Assembly: GCF_011761985.1 (NCBI RefSeq)
Contig: NZ_JAASQT010000002.1
Coordinates: forward strand, 248,001 to 312,000
DNA from: Brevundimonas terrae
GTDB lineage: Bacteria > Pseudomonadota > Alphaproteobacteria > Caulobacterales > Caulobacteraceae
Direction: 5' to 3'
DNA length: 64,000 bases
The notes under the pieces were generated by a model, which saw nothing but the letters and a program-made list of their open reading frames with translations, was not told the origin of the DNA and did no database searches. Shown one piece after another: positions 35,930 through 43,316 of the stretch. The stretch's first letter is position 1, and each line of letters opens with the position of its first letter. The position numbers were made by a program, and so were the translations under genes.

Positions 35930-36154
35930 TCAGGCGATGATGTCAGGCAGGATCTGGTCACGGATTTTGACGATCTCGTCGCGTAGAGACAGCTTTTTCC
36001 GCTTGAGGCGGGCGATCATCATCTGGTCGGGAACGGGCATCAGGGTCAGGGCCTGAATCGAGGCGTCCAGATCGGCATGCTCTTGCTGCAACTCTGCCAG
36101 TTGTTTCAGCAGCGCTTTTTCGTCTTCGGACTGGATCGGATCGTGATCGTTCAT
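35930..36154 (-). CDS. YdcH/DUF465-like small protein
   Basis: A 74-residue, almost wholly helical and charged protein. The C-terminal half (ARLKRKKLSLRDEIVKIRDQI) is the DUF465 pattern; members are small coiled-coil proteins of unknown role. ATG 36154 has GGGGAAG upstream. It is the last of three minus-strand genes after ubiX and a TIGR02444 gene. A paralogue with the same motif lies at 37391-37564. Confidence 0.75.
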   Translation of the reverse strand: MNDHDPIQSEDEKALLKQLAELQQEHADLDASIQALTLMPVPDQMMIARLKRKKLSLRDEIVKIRDQILPDIIA

Positions 36155-36195
36155 AACGCTTCCCCACGCACTGGGGGCTTATAGCTGAGCGGGGG

Positions 36196-36675
36196 TCAGG
36201 CTGAAAGCCGTTCGGACAATGTCTTGAGGGCCGGACGTGGAATAATACGCGCCCACAGGCGGGCCGCATCGGCCATGCCGTCTATAGCGGGACGGGGCGC
36301 GCCCGATGCGGGCGGGGCCAGTTCTTCGAGTTGCTCCAGCAGGTGCCGTTCGGCCTTCAGCTCCAGAGCCTTGATCTGCTCGCGTACCGACAGGCGGGCC
36401 CCGGTATCCAGATCGGGCACAGGGGCCTTCAAAGTGCGGCGTATAGCTCGCAAAGGGGCCACGGTGGTGGTTTCCCATGCGCGGGCGGTGTCGGCACCAG
36501 CCTCAAGGGTTTCCTCGTCGGGCGTGCGGCCTGTCTCGGCGCACCATGCTCCCCACAAAAGCAGGCAAACATTCTGTTCGTGAAAGTCCTGAAGCGCGAG
36601 GCAGGCCGCCGAGACGCCTTCGCGCTTATAGGCGGCCAGCGCCCAGTCCCAGAGCGTGATGCTGCTCTGGCTCAT
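36196..36675 (-). CDS. TIGR02444 family protein (DUF2390)
   Basis: A 159-residue helical protein. The N-terminus (TLWDWALAAYKREGVSAACLALQDFHEQNVCLLLWGAW) is characteristic of the TIGR02444/DUF2390 family, whose function is unknown. Its ATG at 36675 overlaps the ubiX stop (ATGA), so translation is coupled. The longer open frame upstream only shadows ubiX. Confidence 0.85.
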   Translation of the reverse strand: MSQSSITLWDWALAAYKREGVSAACLALQDFHEQNVCLLLWGAWCAETGRTPDEETLEAGADTARAWETTTVAPLRAIRRTLKAPVPDLDTGARLSVREQIKALELKAERHLLEQLEELAPPASGAPRPAIDGMADAARLWARIIPRPALKTLSERLSA

Positions 36676-37298
36676 TTCAGGCCTTCCCAGCGGCGTACGG
36701 CGTGCCAGTCGAGACCGAACAGGTCCAGAGCACGGCCTACCGACTGGTCGATAATCTGTTCGACGCTTTCGGGGCGGGCATACAGGGCGGGCAGGGGCGG
36801 GGCGATGACAGCGCCCATTTCGGCCAGCGCCGTCATGGTCCGCAGATGGCCCAGATGCAGCGGCGTCTCGCGCACCATCAGCACCAGCGGGCGGCGCTCT
36901 TTCAGCACCACATCGGCAGCGCGGGTCAAAAGGGTGGAGGTGACGCCGGTGGCGATCTCGCTCATGGTCCGCACCGAGCAAGGGGCGATAATCATGCCCA
37001 TGGTCCGGAATGATCCGGACGCGATCGTCGCACCGACATCGCCGATCTTGTGAACCACGCTGGCACGCTGTGTGACATCGTCCGGCGTCAGATCAGTTTC
37101 TTGTGATAGGGTCAGCAGGGCCGCACGCGAGATGACCAGATGGCTCTCGACGCCCATTTCCTTGAGGGCGTCTAGCACACGGACACCGTAAATCACGCCG
37201 GATGCTCCGGAAATTCCGACAACCATGCGGGCGGGCGTCGATGCTTTGGCGGCGGGATTCAAGGGTGGCGACCTTTCGAAACGGGGGCAGTCAGACAC
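36672..37298 (-). CDS. ubiX: flavin prenyltransferase UbiX
   Basis: UbiX attaches a dimethylallyl group to FMN to make the prenyl-FMN cofactor of the decarboxylase UbiD in ubiquinone synthesis. The flavin-binding start MVVGISGASGVIYGVRVL (from residue 25) and the later SFRTMGMIIAPCSVRTMSEIATG and PLHLGHLRTM motifs are clear. The 208-residue reading starts at GTG 37298; ATG 37226 would give a protein closer to the usual length, and neither has a clear ribosome site. It heads an operon with the TIGR02444 gene. Confidence 0.93.
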   Translation of the reverse strand: MSDCPRFERSPPLNPAAKASTPARMVVGISGASGVIYGVRVLDALKEMGVESHLVISRAALLTLSQETDLTPDDVTQRASVVHKIGDVGATIASGSFRTMGMIIAPCSVRTMSEIATGVTSTLLTRAADVVLKERRPLVLMVRETPLHLGHLRTMTALAEMGAVIAPPLPALYARPESVEQIIDQSVGRALDLFGLDWHAVRRWEGLK

Positions 37299-37390
37299 TC
37301 TATACCAAGGAATGTCACCGGAATGTGATTCCCCTTACAGGCGTTCGCGGCGCTCACTGTCATCGTCCCTTAGACATGGAGGCGCAAGCC

Positions 37391-37564
37391 ATGACGATTG
37401 AGGCGCGTATTAGAGAACTCGGTAACCGTCACCGTAATCTGGACGATACGATCCAGCAGGAAATGCGACGACCCACGGCGGATGCCACGCGACTCAGAGG
37501 GCTTAAACAACAGAAGCTGAAGCTCAAGGAAGAGATCGGCCAGTTGGAAAGCCGGATGCACTGA
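37391..37564 (+). CDS. YdcH/DUF465-like small protein
   Basis: A 57-residue helical protein (MTIEARIRELGNRHRN to LESRMH). The core RLRGLKQQKLKLKEEIGQLE is the DUF465 pattern and resembles the protein at 35930-36154. GGAGG eight bases before the ATG decides this start over longer frames. It is divergent from ubiX and ends in a perfect terminator. Confidence 0.75.
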   Translation: MTIEARIRELGNRHRNLDDTIQQEMRRPTADATRLRGLKQQKLKLKEEIGQLESRMH

Positions 37565-37582
37565 TCAGGTAGAGGATAAAGA

Positions 37583-37616
37583 AAAAGGCTCCGAAGCAGA
37601 ACTTCGGAGCCTTTTG
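37583..37616. terminator. bidirectional terminator
   Basis: A 14-bp stem (37583-37596 with 37602-37615) with a five-base loop, A-rich and T-rich flanks. It lies between convergent YdcH-like and trcR genes. Confidence 0.9.
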
Positions 37617-37634
37617 CATTTCCAAGCCGTGCGA

Positions 37635-38300
37635 TCAGTCGCGCGAGCCAAACACCGACTCGGCGGTTGGCTCGGCATTGGCGAAGTGGTCGATGTCTTC
37701 TTCGAAGATGACAACCGGTTCTTCAGGGGCGGTTTCGACCGGCTGGAGGATGCCGTTCTTGGCGTCTTCCTTGGCCTTCTTGTCAGCGGCCTTGCGGACC
37801 ACTTCGTCCAGTTGCAGCTGGCCGACAAGGCCGAGCGTCACAGGATCGACAGGCTTGATGTTGGTCGAGTTCCAGTGGGTGCGGTTACGCACCGACTCGA
37901 TGGTGGCCTTGGTGGTGCCCAGCAGCTTGGCGATTTGGGCATCCGGCACTTCGGGGTGGTTACGCACGAACCACATGATGGCGTCCGGACGGTCCTGACG
38001 GCGCGAAACCGGCGTATATTTCGGACCCGTCTTGACCGGCTTCAGCAGCTCGGCGTGACGCGAAACGATGGCCTTCATGCGATAGGCGGAATCGGCTTGC
38101 GCCTTTTCCAGCTCTTCGCGGGTCAGCTGGCCATTGACGAGCGGGTCGGCACCACGGATGTCGCGCGCCACATCGCCATCGGCGATGCCGCGTACTTCCA
38201 GCGGGTGGAGGCCACAGAAATCGGCAATCTGCTCGAAGGTCAGCGAGGTGTTTTCCACCAGCCAGACCGCAGTGGCCTTGGGCATCAGGATCTCGGACAT
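37635..38300 (-). CDS. trcR: DUF1013 cell-cycle transcriptional regulator TrcR
   Basis: A 221-residue protein of the alphaproteobacterial DUF1013 family. The N-terminal half is a helix-turn-helix-like domain (TAVWLVENTSLTFEQIADFCGLHPLEVRGIADGD) and a second one follows (PDAIMWFVRNHPEVPDAQIAKLLGTTKATIESVRNRTHW). The Caulobacter member TrcR is reported to associate with RNA polymerase and to affect cell-cycle transcription. The acidic tail matches the family. ATG 38300 is used; ATG 38306 is two codons upstream. A strong hairpin lies in its leader. Confidence 0.9.
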   Translation of the reverse strand: MSEILMPKATAVWLVENTSLTFEQIADFCGLHPLEVRGIADGDVARDIRGADPLVNGQLTREELEKAQADSAYRMKAIVSRHAELLKPVKTGPKYTPVSRRQDRPDAIMWFVRNHPEVPDAQIAKLLGTTKATIESVRNRTHWNSTNIKPVDPVTLGLVGQLQLDEVVRKAADKKAKEDAKNGILQPVETAPEEPVVIFEEDIDHFANAEPTAESVFGSRD

Positions 38301-38351
38301 GGGCATTTATCCCGGTGGTTCAGGCCCGAATAATGGGCGTTGGATACGACG

Positions 38352-38376
38352 GCGCCCGACCTTTTCGGCCGGGCGC
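38352..38376 (-). promoter_or_regulatory. leader hairpin of trcR
   Basis: On the minus strand 10 bases pair with 10 (38352-38361 with 38367-38376) around a GAAAA loop. One pair is G-U in the minus RNA but a mismatch (A-C) in the plus RNA, which suggests that the structure belongs to the trcR transcript. It is 52 bases before the start and lacks a T-run. Confidence 0.45.
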
Positions 38377-38510
38377 GATGGAACGACTATAGGCTTATTT
38401 CGCTAAAAAGAAAACGCTGTCTGCCAGCTCCATACAGCTAGGGTTCATATTTTAATGTCATGCTGCTGGCGTTGAATGAATGTTTGGCACCAGATTGGAA
38501 AGGGTGACCG

Positions 38511-39194
38511 ATGAAGAATGGATTTGCAGCCTTGGCGGCTTTCACAGTTGTGGCCGGCGGTATCAGCTTTGCCTCGGTTACGCCTGCTGATGCACAGGTA
38601 CAGACGCGTGGTGCCCCGCGCGGCAGCTATGCCCAGTCGTGCACGGGTTCCTATGTCAATCAGGGCCGTCTGTATGCCGACTGCCGTGATTTGCGCGGCA
38701 ATATCCGCGAGACCTCGATCGAGCTGAACCGCTGCTCCAGCAGCGATATCGGCAATGATAACGGTCTGCTGGTCTGCCGTGGCCATCGCGGGGACTACGA
38801 GGACAATGGTCGTCCGGGTCAAGGCAATGGCAACCGCCCGGGCCATGGCAACGGTAATGGCAATGGCAATGGTTGGGGCGGCGGTTGGGGCGGCGGCAAT
38901 GGTGGCCGTGGCGGCTCGATCACTGTCTATCGCGACTCCGATTATCGCGGCCAGTCGCTGACCTTTGACCGTGAAGTTGCCAACCTGCGCAACCACGGCA
39001 TGAATGATGCGGTCAGCTCGATCCGTTTCTCGCGCAATAGCGGGACTTGGGAAATCTGCACCGACGCCAACTTCCGTGGCCGTTGCGAGCGCATTTCGTC
39101 GGATACGCGCGATCTGACCCGTCTGCGTCTGAACGACACCATCTCGTCGATGCGCCCTGTGGGCCGTGGCTATGACAACTATCGTCCGCGCTAA
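38511..39194 (+). CDS. secreted CVNH plus beta/gamma-crystallin protein
   Basis: A 227-residue secreted protein, with a signal peptide to ADA (about 28). Residues 38-90 look like a cyanovirin-N-type (CVNH) unit, SYAQSCTGSYVNQGRLYADC with a later IELNRC and LLVCR; the four cysteines (44, 58, 75, 89) could form two disulfides. A Gly/Asn-rich spacer (100-135) follows. Residues 136-216 form a beta/gamma-crystallin domain of two Greek keys (ITVYRDSDYRGQSL and WEICTDANFRGRC), each with the calcium motif: NDAVSS (165-170) and NDTISS (208-213). It probably binds glycans and calcium outside the cytoplasm. It is monocistronic with its own terminator. Confidence 0.8.
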   Translation: MKNGFAALAAFTVVAGGISFASVTPADAQVQTRGAPRGSYAQSCTGSYVNQGRLYADCRDLRGNIRETSIELNRCSSSDIGNDNGLLVCRGHRGDYEDNGRPGQGNGNRPGHGNGNGNGNGWGGGWGGGNGGRGGSITVYRDSDYRGQSLTFDREVANLRNHGMNDAVSSIRFSRNSGTWEICTDANFRGRCERISSDTRDLTRLRLNDTISSMRPVGRGYDNYRPR

Positions 39195-39216
39195 GCGCTA
39201 GACGTGTAGAAACAGG

Positions 39217-39247
39217 AAAGGGGCCGGATCATTTCCGGCCCCTTTTT
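39217..39247. terminator. bidirectional terminator
   Basis: A 12-bp stem (39217-39228 with 39234-39245), five-base loop and T-run, between convergent genes. Confidence 0.9.
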
Positions 39248-39253
39248 TGTGGC

Positions 39254-40225
39254 TTATGGGATCAAGACCACCTTGCCGACATGGTCGCCGGCTTCCAGCT
39301 CGGCATGGGCCTGTGCGGCCTGATCCAGCGGGAAACGGGCATGGATGCGGGCGCTGATCTTGCCCTGTTTGATCCACGGCCAGACGGTGGCCTCGACGGC
39401 TGCGGCCAGACGGGCCTTTTCATCGGCAGGGCGGCTACGCAGGGTCGAACCGGTCAGGACCAGTTTTTTCAGCATGATGCGTTGCAGGTCGATCTCGGTA
39501 CGGTTGCCGGTCAGGCTGGCAATCACCACCCAGCGTCCGCGCTCGTTTAGCGCCTTCAGGTTCAGTTCCGCATAGGCGGCACCGACCATGTCCAGCACCA
39601 CATCCACGCCGCCTGCCGCCTTGATCTCGGCGGCAAGGTCTTGCGTGCTGCTATCCAGACTGATGTCGGCCCCCAGCGCCTTGGCGGCCTCGGCTTTGGC
39701 CTTGGTGCGGCTGGTGGCAATCACGCGGGCACCGGCGGCCTTGGCCATCTGGATCGCCATAACGCCAATGCCGCTGGTCGCGCCGTGGATCAGCAGGGTC
39801 TCGCCAGCCTTCAGCGCACCGCCCTCGAACACATTGGTAAAGACGGTAAAGGCCGTTTCCGGCAGGGCGGCGGCTTGCTCGAAATCCAGTCCGGCAGGGA
39901 CGGGCAGGGCATGGCGGGCATCGACCGTCACATAGTCGGCATAGCCGCCACCGCCCAGAAGGGCGCACACCTTGTCACCGACGGCCCAGCGGGTGACGCC
40001 ATCACCGATGGCCTCAACCTCTCCGGCCACTTCCAGACCCAGAATGTCGGACGCGCCCGCAGGGGCCGGATAAAAGCCGTTGCGCTGGACAATGTCGGGA
40101 CGGTTAACCCCCGCCGCCCGCACACGGATCAGGATTTCGCCTGCTTGCGGCTGTGGAACAGGGCGCTGGCCCACCACCAGTGCCGAGGCCGGACCTTTGC
40201 CGTCTGTGATTTCGATGACGCGCAT
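39254..40225 (-). CDS. NAD(P)H quinone oxidoreductase (zinc-independent MDR family)
   Basis: A 323-residue member of the medium-chain dehydrogenase/reductase superfamily, PIG3/Qor type. The N-terminal GroES-like fold has VRAAGVNRPDIVQRNGFYP and DILGLEVAGEVEAIG; the Rossmann domain has IHGATSGIGVMAIQMAKAAGARV (about 145-167). There is no zinc-binding cysteine cluster, so it is a reductase of quinones or enones rather than an alcohol dehydrogenase. ATG 40225 follows AGGAG, which rules out a longer frame. Confidence 0.9.
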   Translation of the reverse strand: MRVIEITDGKGPASALVVGQRPVPQPQAGEILIRVRAAGVNRPDIVQRNGFYPAPAGASDILGLEVAGEVEAIGDGVTRWAVGDKVCALLGGGGYADYVTVDARHALPVPAGLDFEQAAALPETAFTVFTNVFEGGALKAGETLLIHGATSGIGVMAIQMAKAAGARVIATSRTKAKAEAAKALGADISLDSSTQDLAAEIKAAGGVDVVLDMVGAAYAELNLKALNERGRWVVIASLTGNRTEIDLQRIMLKKLVLTGSTLRSRPADEKARLAAAVEATVWPWIKQGKISARIHARFPLDQAAQAHAELEAGDHVGKVVLIP

Positions 40226-40330
40226 GGGGAAGGCTCCTGACTTGCCAAAAAATGGTTTCAAGCGTCTTCTACGCAGTCCTATGGCGTTCGACCATAAATG
40301 CGGCCGCGATATTTGGTCCAGGAGGCGTGT

Positions 40331-40531
40331 ATGTCTTTTGAAGATCTCGAGAATAATCCGGCAGGTGGTGACAGCCTGCATGCCCTGATCCGCGAGGATC
40401 TCGACCCCTATTCGGTTGGTGATCTGGAAACACGTATTGCCGCGCTCGAGGCAGAGATCGCACGCATTAAATCGGCCATTGCATCCAAGTCCTCGCAGCG
40501 TAATGCTGCGGATGCGCTGTTCAAATTTTAA
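40331..40531 (+). CDS. DUF1192 small protein
   Basis: A 66-residue protein with the DUF1192 core SVGDLETRIAALEAEIARIKSAIASK and an ending AADALFKF, typical of a small alphaproteobacterial family with a single helix. AGGAGG six bases before the ATG fixes the start. It lies 129 bases before rcdA on the same strand and may be transcribed with it. Confidence 0.85.
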   Translation: MSFEDLENNPAGGDSLHALIREDLDPYSVGDLETRIAALEAEIARIKSAIASKSSQRNAADALFKF

Positions 40532-40660
40532 CCTGACAGGGGATAGGCTTTGCGTCTCGTATGACCTTGGACGTAACAAGGTTGTTTCCAAGCTTGGCAG
40601 TAGGCTAGACACAATAGGCCGCATCCCGGAAAAGGGGTGCTGCGCGGGGACGGAAAAGAC

Positions 40661-41170
40661 GTGAATCTGGTCAATGAACTGCCATCAATGACGTCGGTCC
40701 GCACGACCGAAGTGCTGAAATTCACAGCCTCGGAGCTGTTCCAGCGCCTGTTTCGTGAAGGCATCGAACTGGTCGAGGAAACGGCGGCCTATCTGGACGG
40801 GGACGGCCGCAGCGAGTCGCGCCTGCTGACGCGCTCTGCGGCGCTGAGCTATGCCAGTGAAAGCATGAAGCTGACCACGCGACTGATGCAGATTGCGTCA
40901 TGGCTGCTGGTTCAGCGGGCCGTGAACGAGGGCAATCTGGAAGCCGATGTCGCCTTCCAGTCGCGCTATCGACTGGCCACACGCGAAGCAAAGCCGGAAC
41001 CTCTGTCCAATGACCTCCCCGCCACGCTGGTGGACTATGTTCAGCGGGCCGAGCGTCTGTATGACCGGACCTATTATCTGGACCAGAAAATGTATGTGTC
41101 CGTTGAGGACGAGGCCCCCGTCAACGGGGTGCTTAGCCAGATCGAGCGTTTGAGGGCGGCATTTGGCTAG
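40661..41170 (+). CDS. rcdA: CtrA-degradation adaptor RcdA (DUF1465)
   Basis: A 169-residue three-helix-bundle protein of the DUF1465/RcdA family. The core EVLKFTASELFQRLFREGIELVEETAAYLDGDGR and SYASESMKLTTRLMQIASWLL match RcdA closely. In Caulobacter, RcdA with CpdR and PopA delivers the cell-cycle regulator CtrA to the protease ClpXP. Its C-terminal helix (PVNGVLSQIERLRAAFG) is conserved. GTG 40661 is used because of the nearby GGAAAAG; ATG 40688 is a shorter alternative. A long terminator follows. Confidence 0.9.
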   Translation: MNLVNELPSMTSVRTTEVLKFTASELFQRLFREGIELVEETAAYLDGDGRSESRLLTRSAALSYASESMKLTTRLMQIASWLLVQRAVNEGNLEADVAFQSRYRLATREAKPEPLSNDLPATLVDYVQRAERLYDRTYYLDQKMYVSVEDEAPVNGVLSQIERLRAAFG

Positions 41171-41194
41171 GGGCTAGAGGCCGCAAGACAAAGA

Positions 41195-41230
41195 AAAAGG
41201 CGGCGGGGTTCACACCCGCCGCCTTTTCTT
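41195..41230. terminator. strong bidirectional terminator
   Basis: A 13-bp stem (41195-41207 with 41215-41227) with a seven-base loop and symmetrical A- and T-rich flanks, between rcdA and the L,D-transpeptidase. Confidence 0.9.
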
Positions 41231-41247
41231 TTGTCTGCCAACAGGGA

Positions 41248-42828
41248 TCAAACCCAGTCGTCATCCTTGTCCGCAGGAGCTTCGGACACAACTTCGGGCA
41301 GGCGCACATCAATACCCATGGCACGCGCCAGCTTGGTATCGCGACGATAGGAATCCTCGCGGAAGGCGACGCGGCCCTGACCGTCCACAAAGGCCGTCCA
41401 GTACAACAGGCGCACACCGATCTGGCGACCGGTCTGGACGCGGGTGGTGTCGCCGCTGACCTGAGCCGTGTCAAAGCGTTCCAGCTTGGTCGGATCGGGT
41501 GCCAGTAGCAGGCGGGCAAACTCGACGGCGTTCTGCACGCGAACGCAGCCGTGGCTGCGCTGGCGCACCGACAGGTTGAACGCGCCCTTGCTGGGCGTGT
41601 CGTGCAGGAAGATGGCATAGCTGTCGCGCAGCTCGAACTTCACATAGCCCAGCGACGAGCGGGGACCGGCGCGCTGCACCACCCAGCCATTATCGTTGAT
41701 ATACATGTCGTTGGCGGCCAGATATCCCGGCCCCTTGGGCAGGATTTCGCGGCGGGCAATGCCCATGGGCACGGTCCATGGCGGGTTGGCCACGACCGAG
41801 GCGAAGTCGCGTTCCAGACTGGGGGTCTGGTTGGCGTGAGAGCCGACAACCACGCGGTTGGAGTGAACGGGCTGGCCGTCCTTCCAGTAAACCATGATGG
41901 CGGCGGCGGTGTTGACCTCGATCCGCTCGGGTTGCAGGTCGCGTTTCAGCCAGCGGCGACGTTCCAGATTGAGGGCGATCTGGCGGGCGCGGTCCTCGGC
42001 AGAGGCTCCGAGCGAGCGCTGGGTCGCCGGACCGACGCGGCCATCCACGCCCAGACCGTGGCGGGTCTGGAAGCTGCGCATACCTTGCTGGACAGCGGCA
42101 CTATAAACGGCGCTGTTGCCCATGGCGGTTGCCGCCGAGGGGCTGATATCGCCTTCTAGGGTCAGACGTTTGACGAGGCCGGGGACGCGCGGGTCGCTGG
42201 CACCCGGTTCGATCTGGGCACCGGCGGCAAAGGCAGGCCATCCACCGTCGCGGGCAATGCGGCGATAGCGGATATAGCCGGCGGACAGGTTCTTATAGCC
42301 GATGTCCTGCGGGGCCAGACCGTCGAACCAAGCCGGCAGGTTGTTATTGTTCAAGGCACCGACAAGGCCCGAAGCCACATCGACGCTGTTCTTCTGCATT
42401 TCCCACAGTTCTTCGACCGTTTCCGGTGCGATGCGGCCATGGGCCAGAACCTTGGCATAGCCGAGAGCCGCAGCGGTTGAACGCACTTCGGCGGTATCGG
42501 GCTGGGCGGCAAGGCCGACGAAATCGAAATAGTCACCGGCATGAAGGGCGTGATGCTCGGCGCGGCTGGCAATGTCCTGCAAGGCGCGAAGGCGTTCGGC
42601 GTTCCAGACAGGGCGACCGCCGGTCAGTTCGTAGACCTTGCGGACATCCGGCTGGATATCTTGGGCAAGGCGGCCGATCTGGGCGTCGAGAGCAGGGGGG
42701 ATGGTGTTTGGAACGGTCACCTGCACCTGTGCCAGTGACGCATTTGCTGCACCCAGAGCCAGAGATGCCGTTGCGACACCCAGACCCAATTCACGTCGAT
42801 TCATAACCCATCCGCTCATACTGTCCAT
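41248..42828 (-). CDS. L,D-transpeptidase of YcbB (LdtD) type
   Basis: A 526-residue exported enzyme that forms 3-3 cross-links in peptidoglycan. An N-terminal signal follows an RR pair (MNRRELGLGVATASLALG), so Tat export is possible. The middle holds a scaffold domain and a peptidoglycan-binding helix region (YSAAVQQGMRSFQTRHGLGVDGRVGPAT). The YkuD catalytic domain has the histidine of LHDTPSK and the motif SHGCVRV with nucleophile Cys428. Length and order fit YcbB/LdtD. Starts at 42828, 42819 and 42804 are possible; 42828 has AAGG close by. It converges on rcdA. Confidence 0.92.
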   Translation of the reverse strand: MDSMSGWVMNRRELGLGVATASLALGAANASLAQVQVTVPNTIPPALDAQIGRLAQDIQPDVRKVYELTGGRPVWNAERLRALQDIASRAEHHALHAGDYFDFVGLAAQPDTAEVRSTAAALGYAKVLAHGRIAPETVEELWEMQKNSVDVASGLVGALNNNNLPAWFDGLAPQDIGYKNLSAGYIRYRRIARDGGWPAFAAGAQIEPGASDPRVPGLVKRLTLEGDISPSAATAMGNSAVYSAAVQQGMRSFQTRHGLGVDGRVGPATQRSLGASAEDRARQIALNLERRRWLKRDLQPERIEVNTAAAIMVYWKDGQPVHSNRVVVGSHANQTPSLERDFASVVANPPWTVPMGIARREILPKGPGYLAANDMYINDNGWVVQRAGPRSSLGYVKFELRDSYAIFLHDTPSKGAFNLSVRQRSHGCVRVQNAVEFARLLLAPDPTKLERFDTAQVSGDTTRVQTGRQIGVRLLYWTAFVDGQGRVAFREDSYRRDTKLARAMGIDVRLPEVVSEAPADKDDDWV

Positions 42829-42905
42829 TCGACCTTTTCGTCAGACACCATATCTGCCGACCTGATCTGAACGCCTGCAGGTTATCCCTGTTCCGGTTAA
42901 AGAAA

Positions 42906-42938
42906 AAGCACCGCCCCTTTCGGAGCGGTGCTTCTTGT
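42906..42938 (-). terminator. rpmE terminator
   Basis: A 9-bp stem (42906-42914 with 42925-42933). On the minus strand it follows rpmE and ends in a run of Ts. Confidence 0.8.
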
Positions 42939-42958
42939 TGTCACCAACGGTAACGGAC

Positions 42959-43183
42959 TTACTTCTTGAGGAAGCCACCGAACTTGCCGTTGAAGCGCGA
43001 CACGCGGCCGGCGCGGTCCAGCATCTGGCCGTTGCCACCGGTCCAGGCCGGGTGCGAGGTCGGGTCGATGTCGAGGTTCAGGGTTTCACCTTCTTTGCCG
43101 TAGGTCGAACGGGTCTGGTAGGTGGTGCCATCGGTCATCACAACGTTGATGAAGTGGTAGTCCGGGTGCGTATCGGTCTTCAT
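42959..43183 (-). CDS. rpmE: 50S ribosomal protein L31
   Basis: A 74-residue L31 ([29 protein letters not shown] ... SHPAWTGG ... [13 protein letters not shown]). It lacks the CxxC zinc cysteines of the zinc-type L31, having only the C-minus sequence, so it should work without zinc. ATG 43183 is clear by conservation. It is divergent from the ABC exporter gene at 43317, an arrangement common in Caulobacterales. Confidence 0.96.
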   Translation of the reverse strand: MKTDTHPDYHFINVVMTDGTTYQTRSTYGKEGETLNLDIDPTSHPAWTGGNGQMLDRAGRVSRFNGKFGGFLKK

Positions 43184-43316
43184 GATGTAAATCCGTCTCT
43201 GCGCGACGACGATTCCGACCGTCACTGCGCGTAAATTCGAGAATCCCGCCGTGCGAGACGGTGGGAGCGAGGTCGGGCGTTTACACCGAGGGGCGTTACG
43301 GGGCAAGAGCAGGTGT

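Noticed and set aside
37360-37366. CTGTCAT before the second DUF465 gene as a Pho box
   Set aside because: Only one half-site; the partner repeat four bases on does not match.
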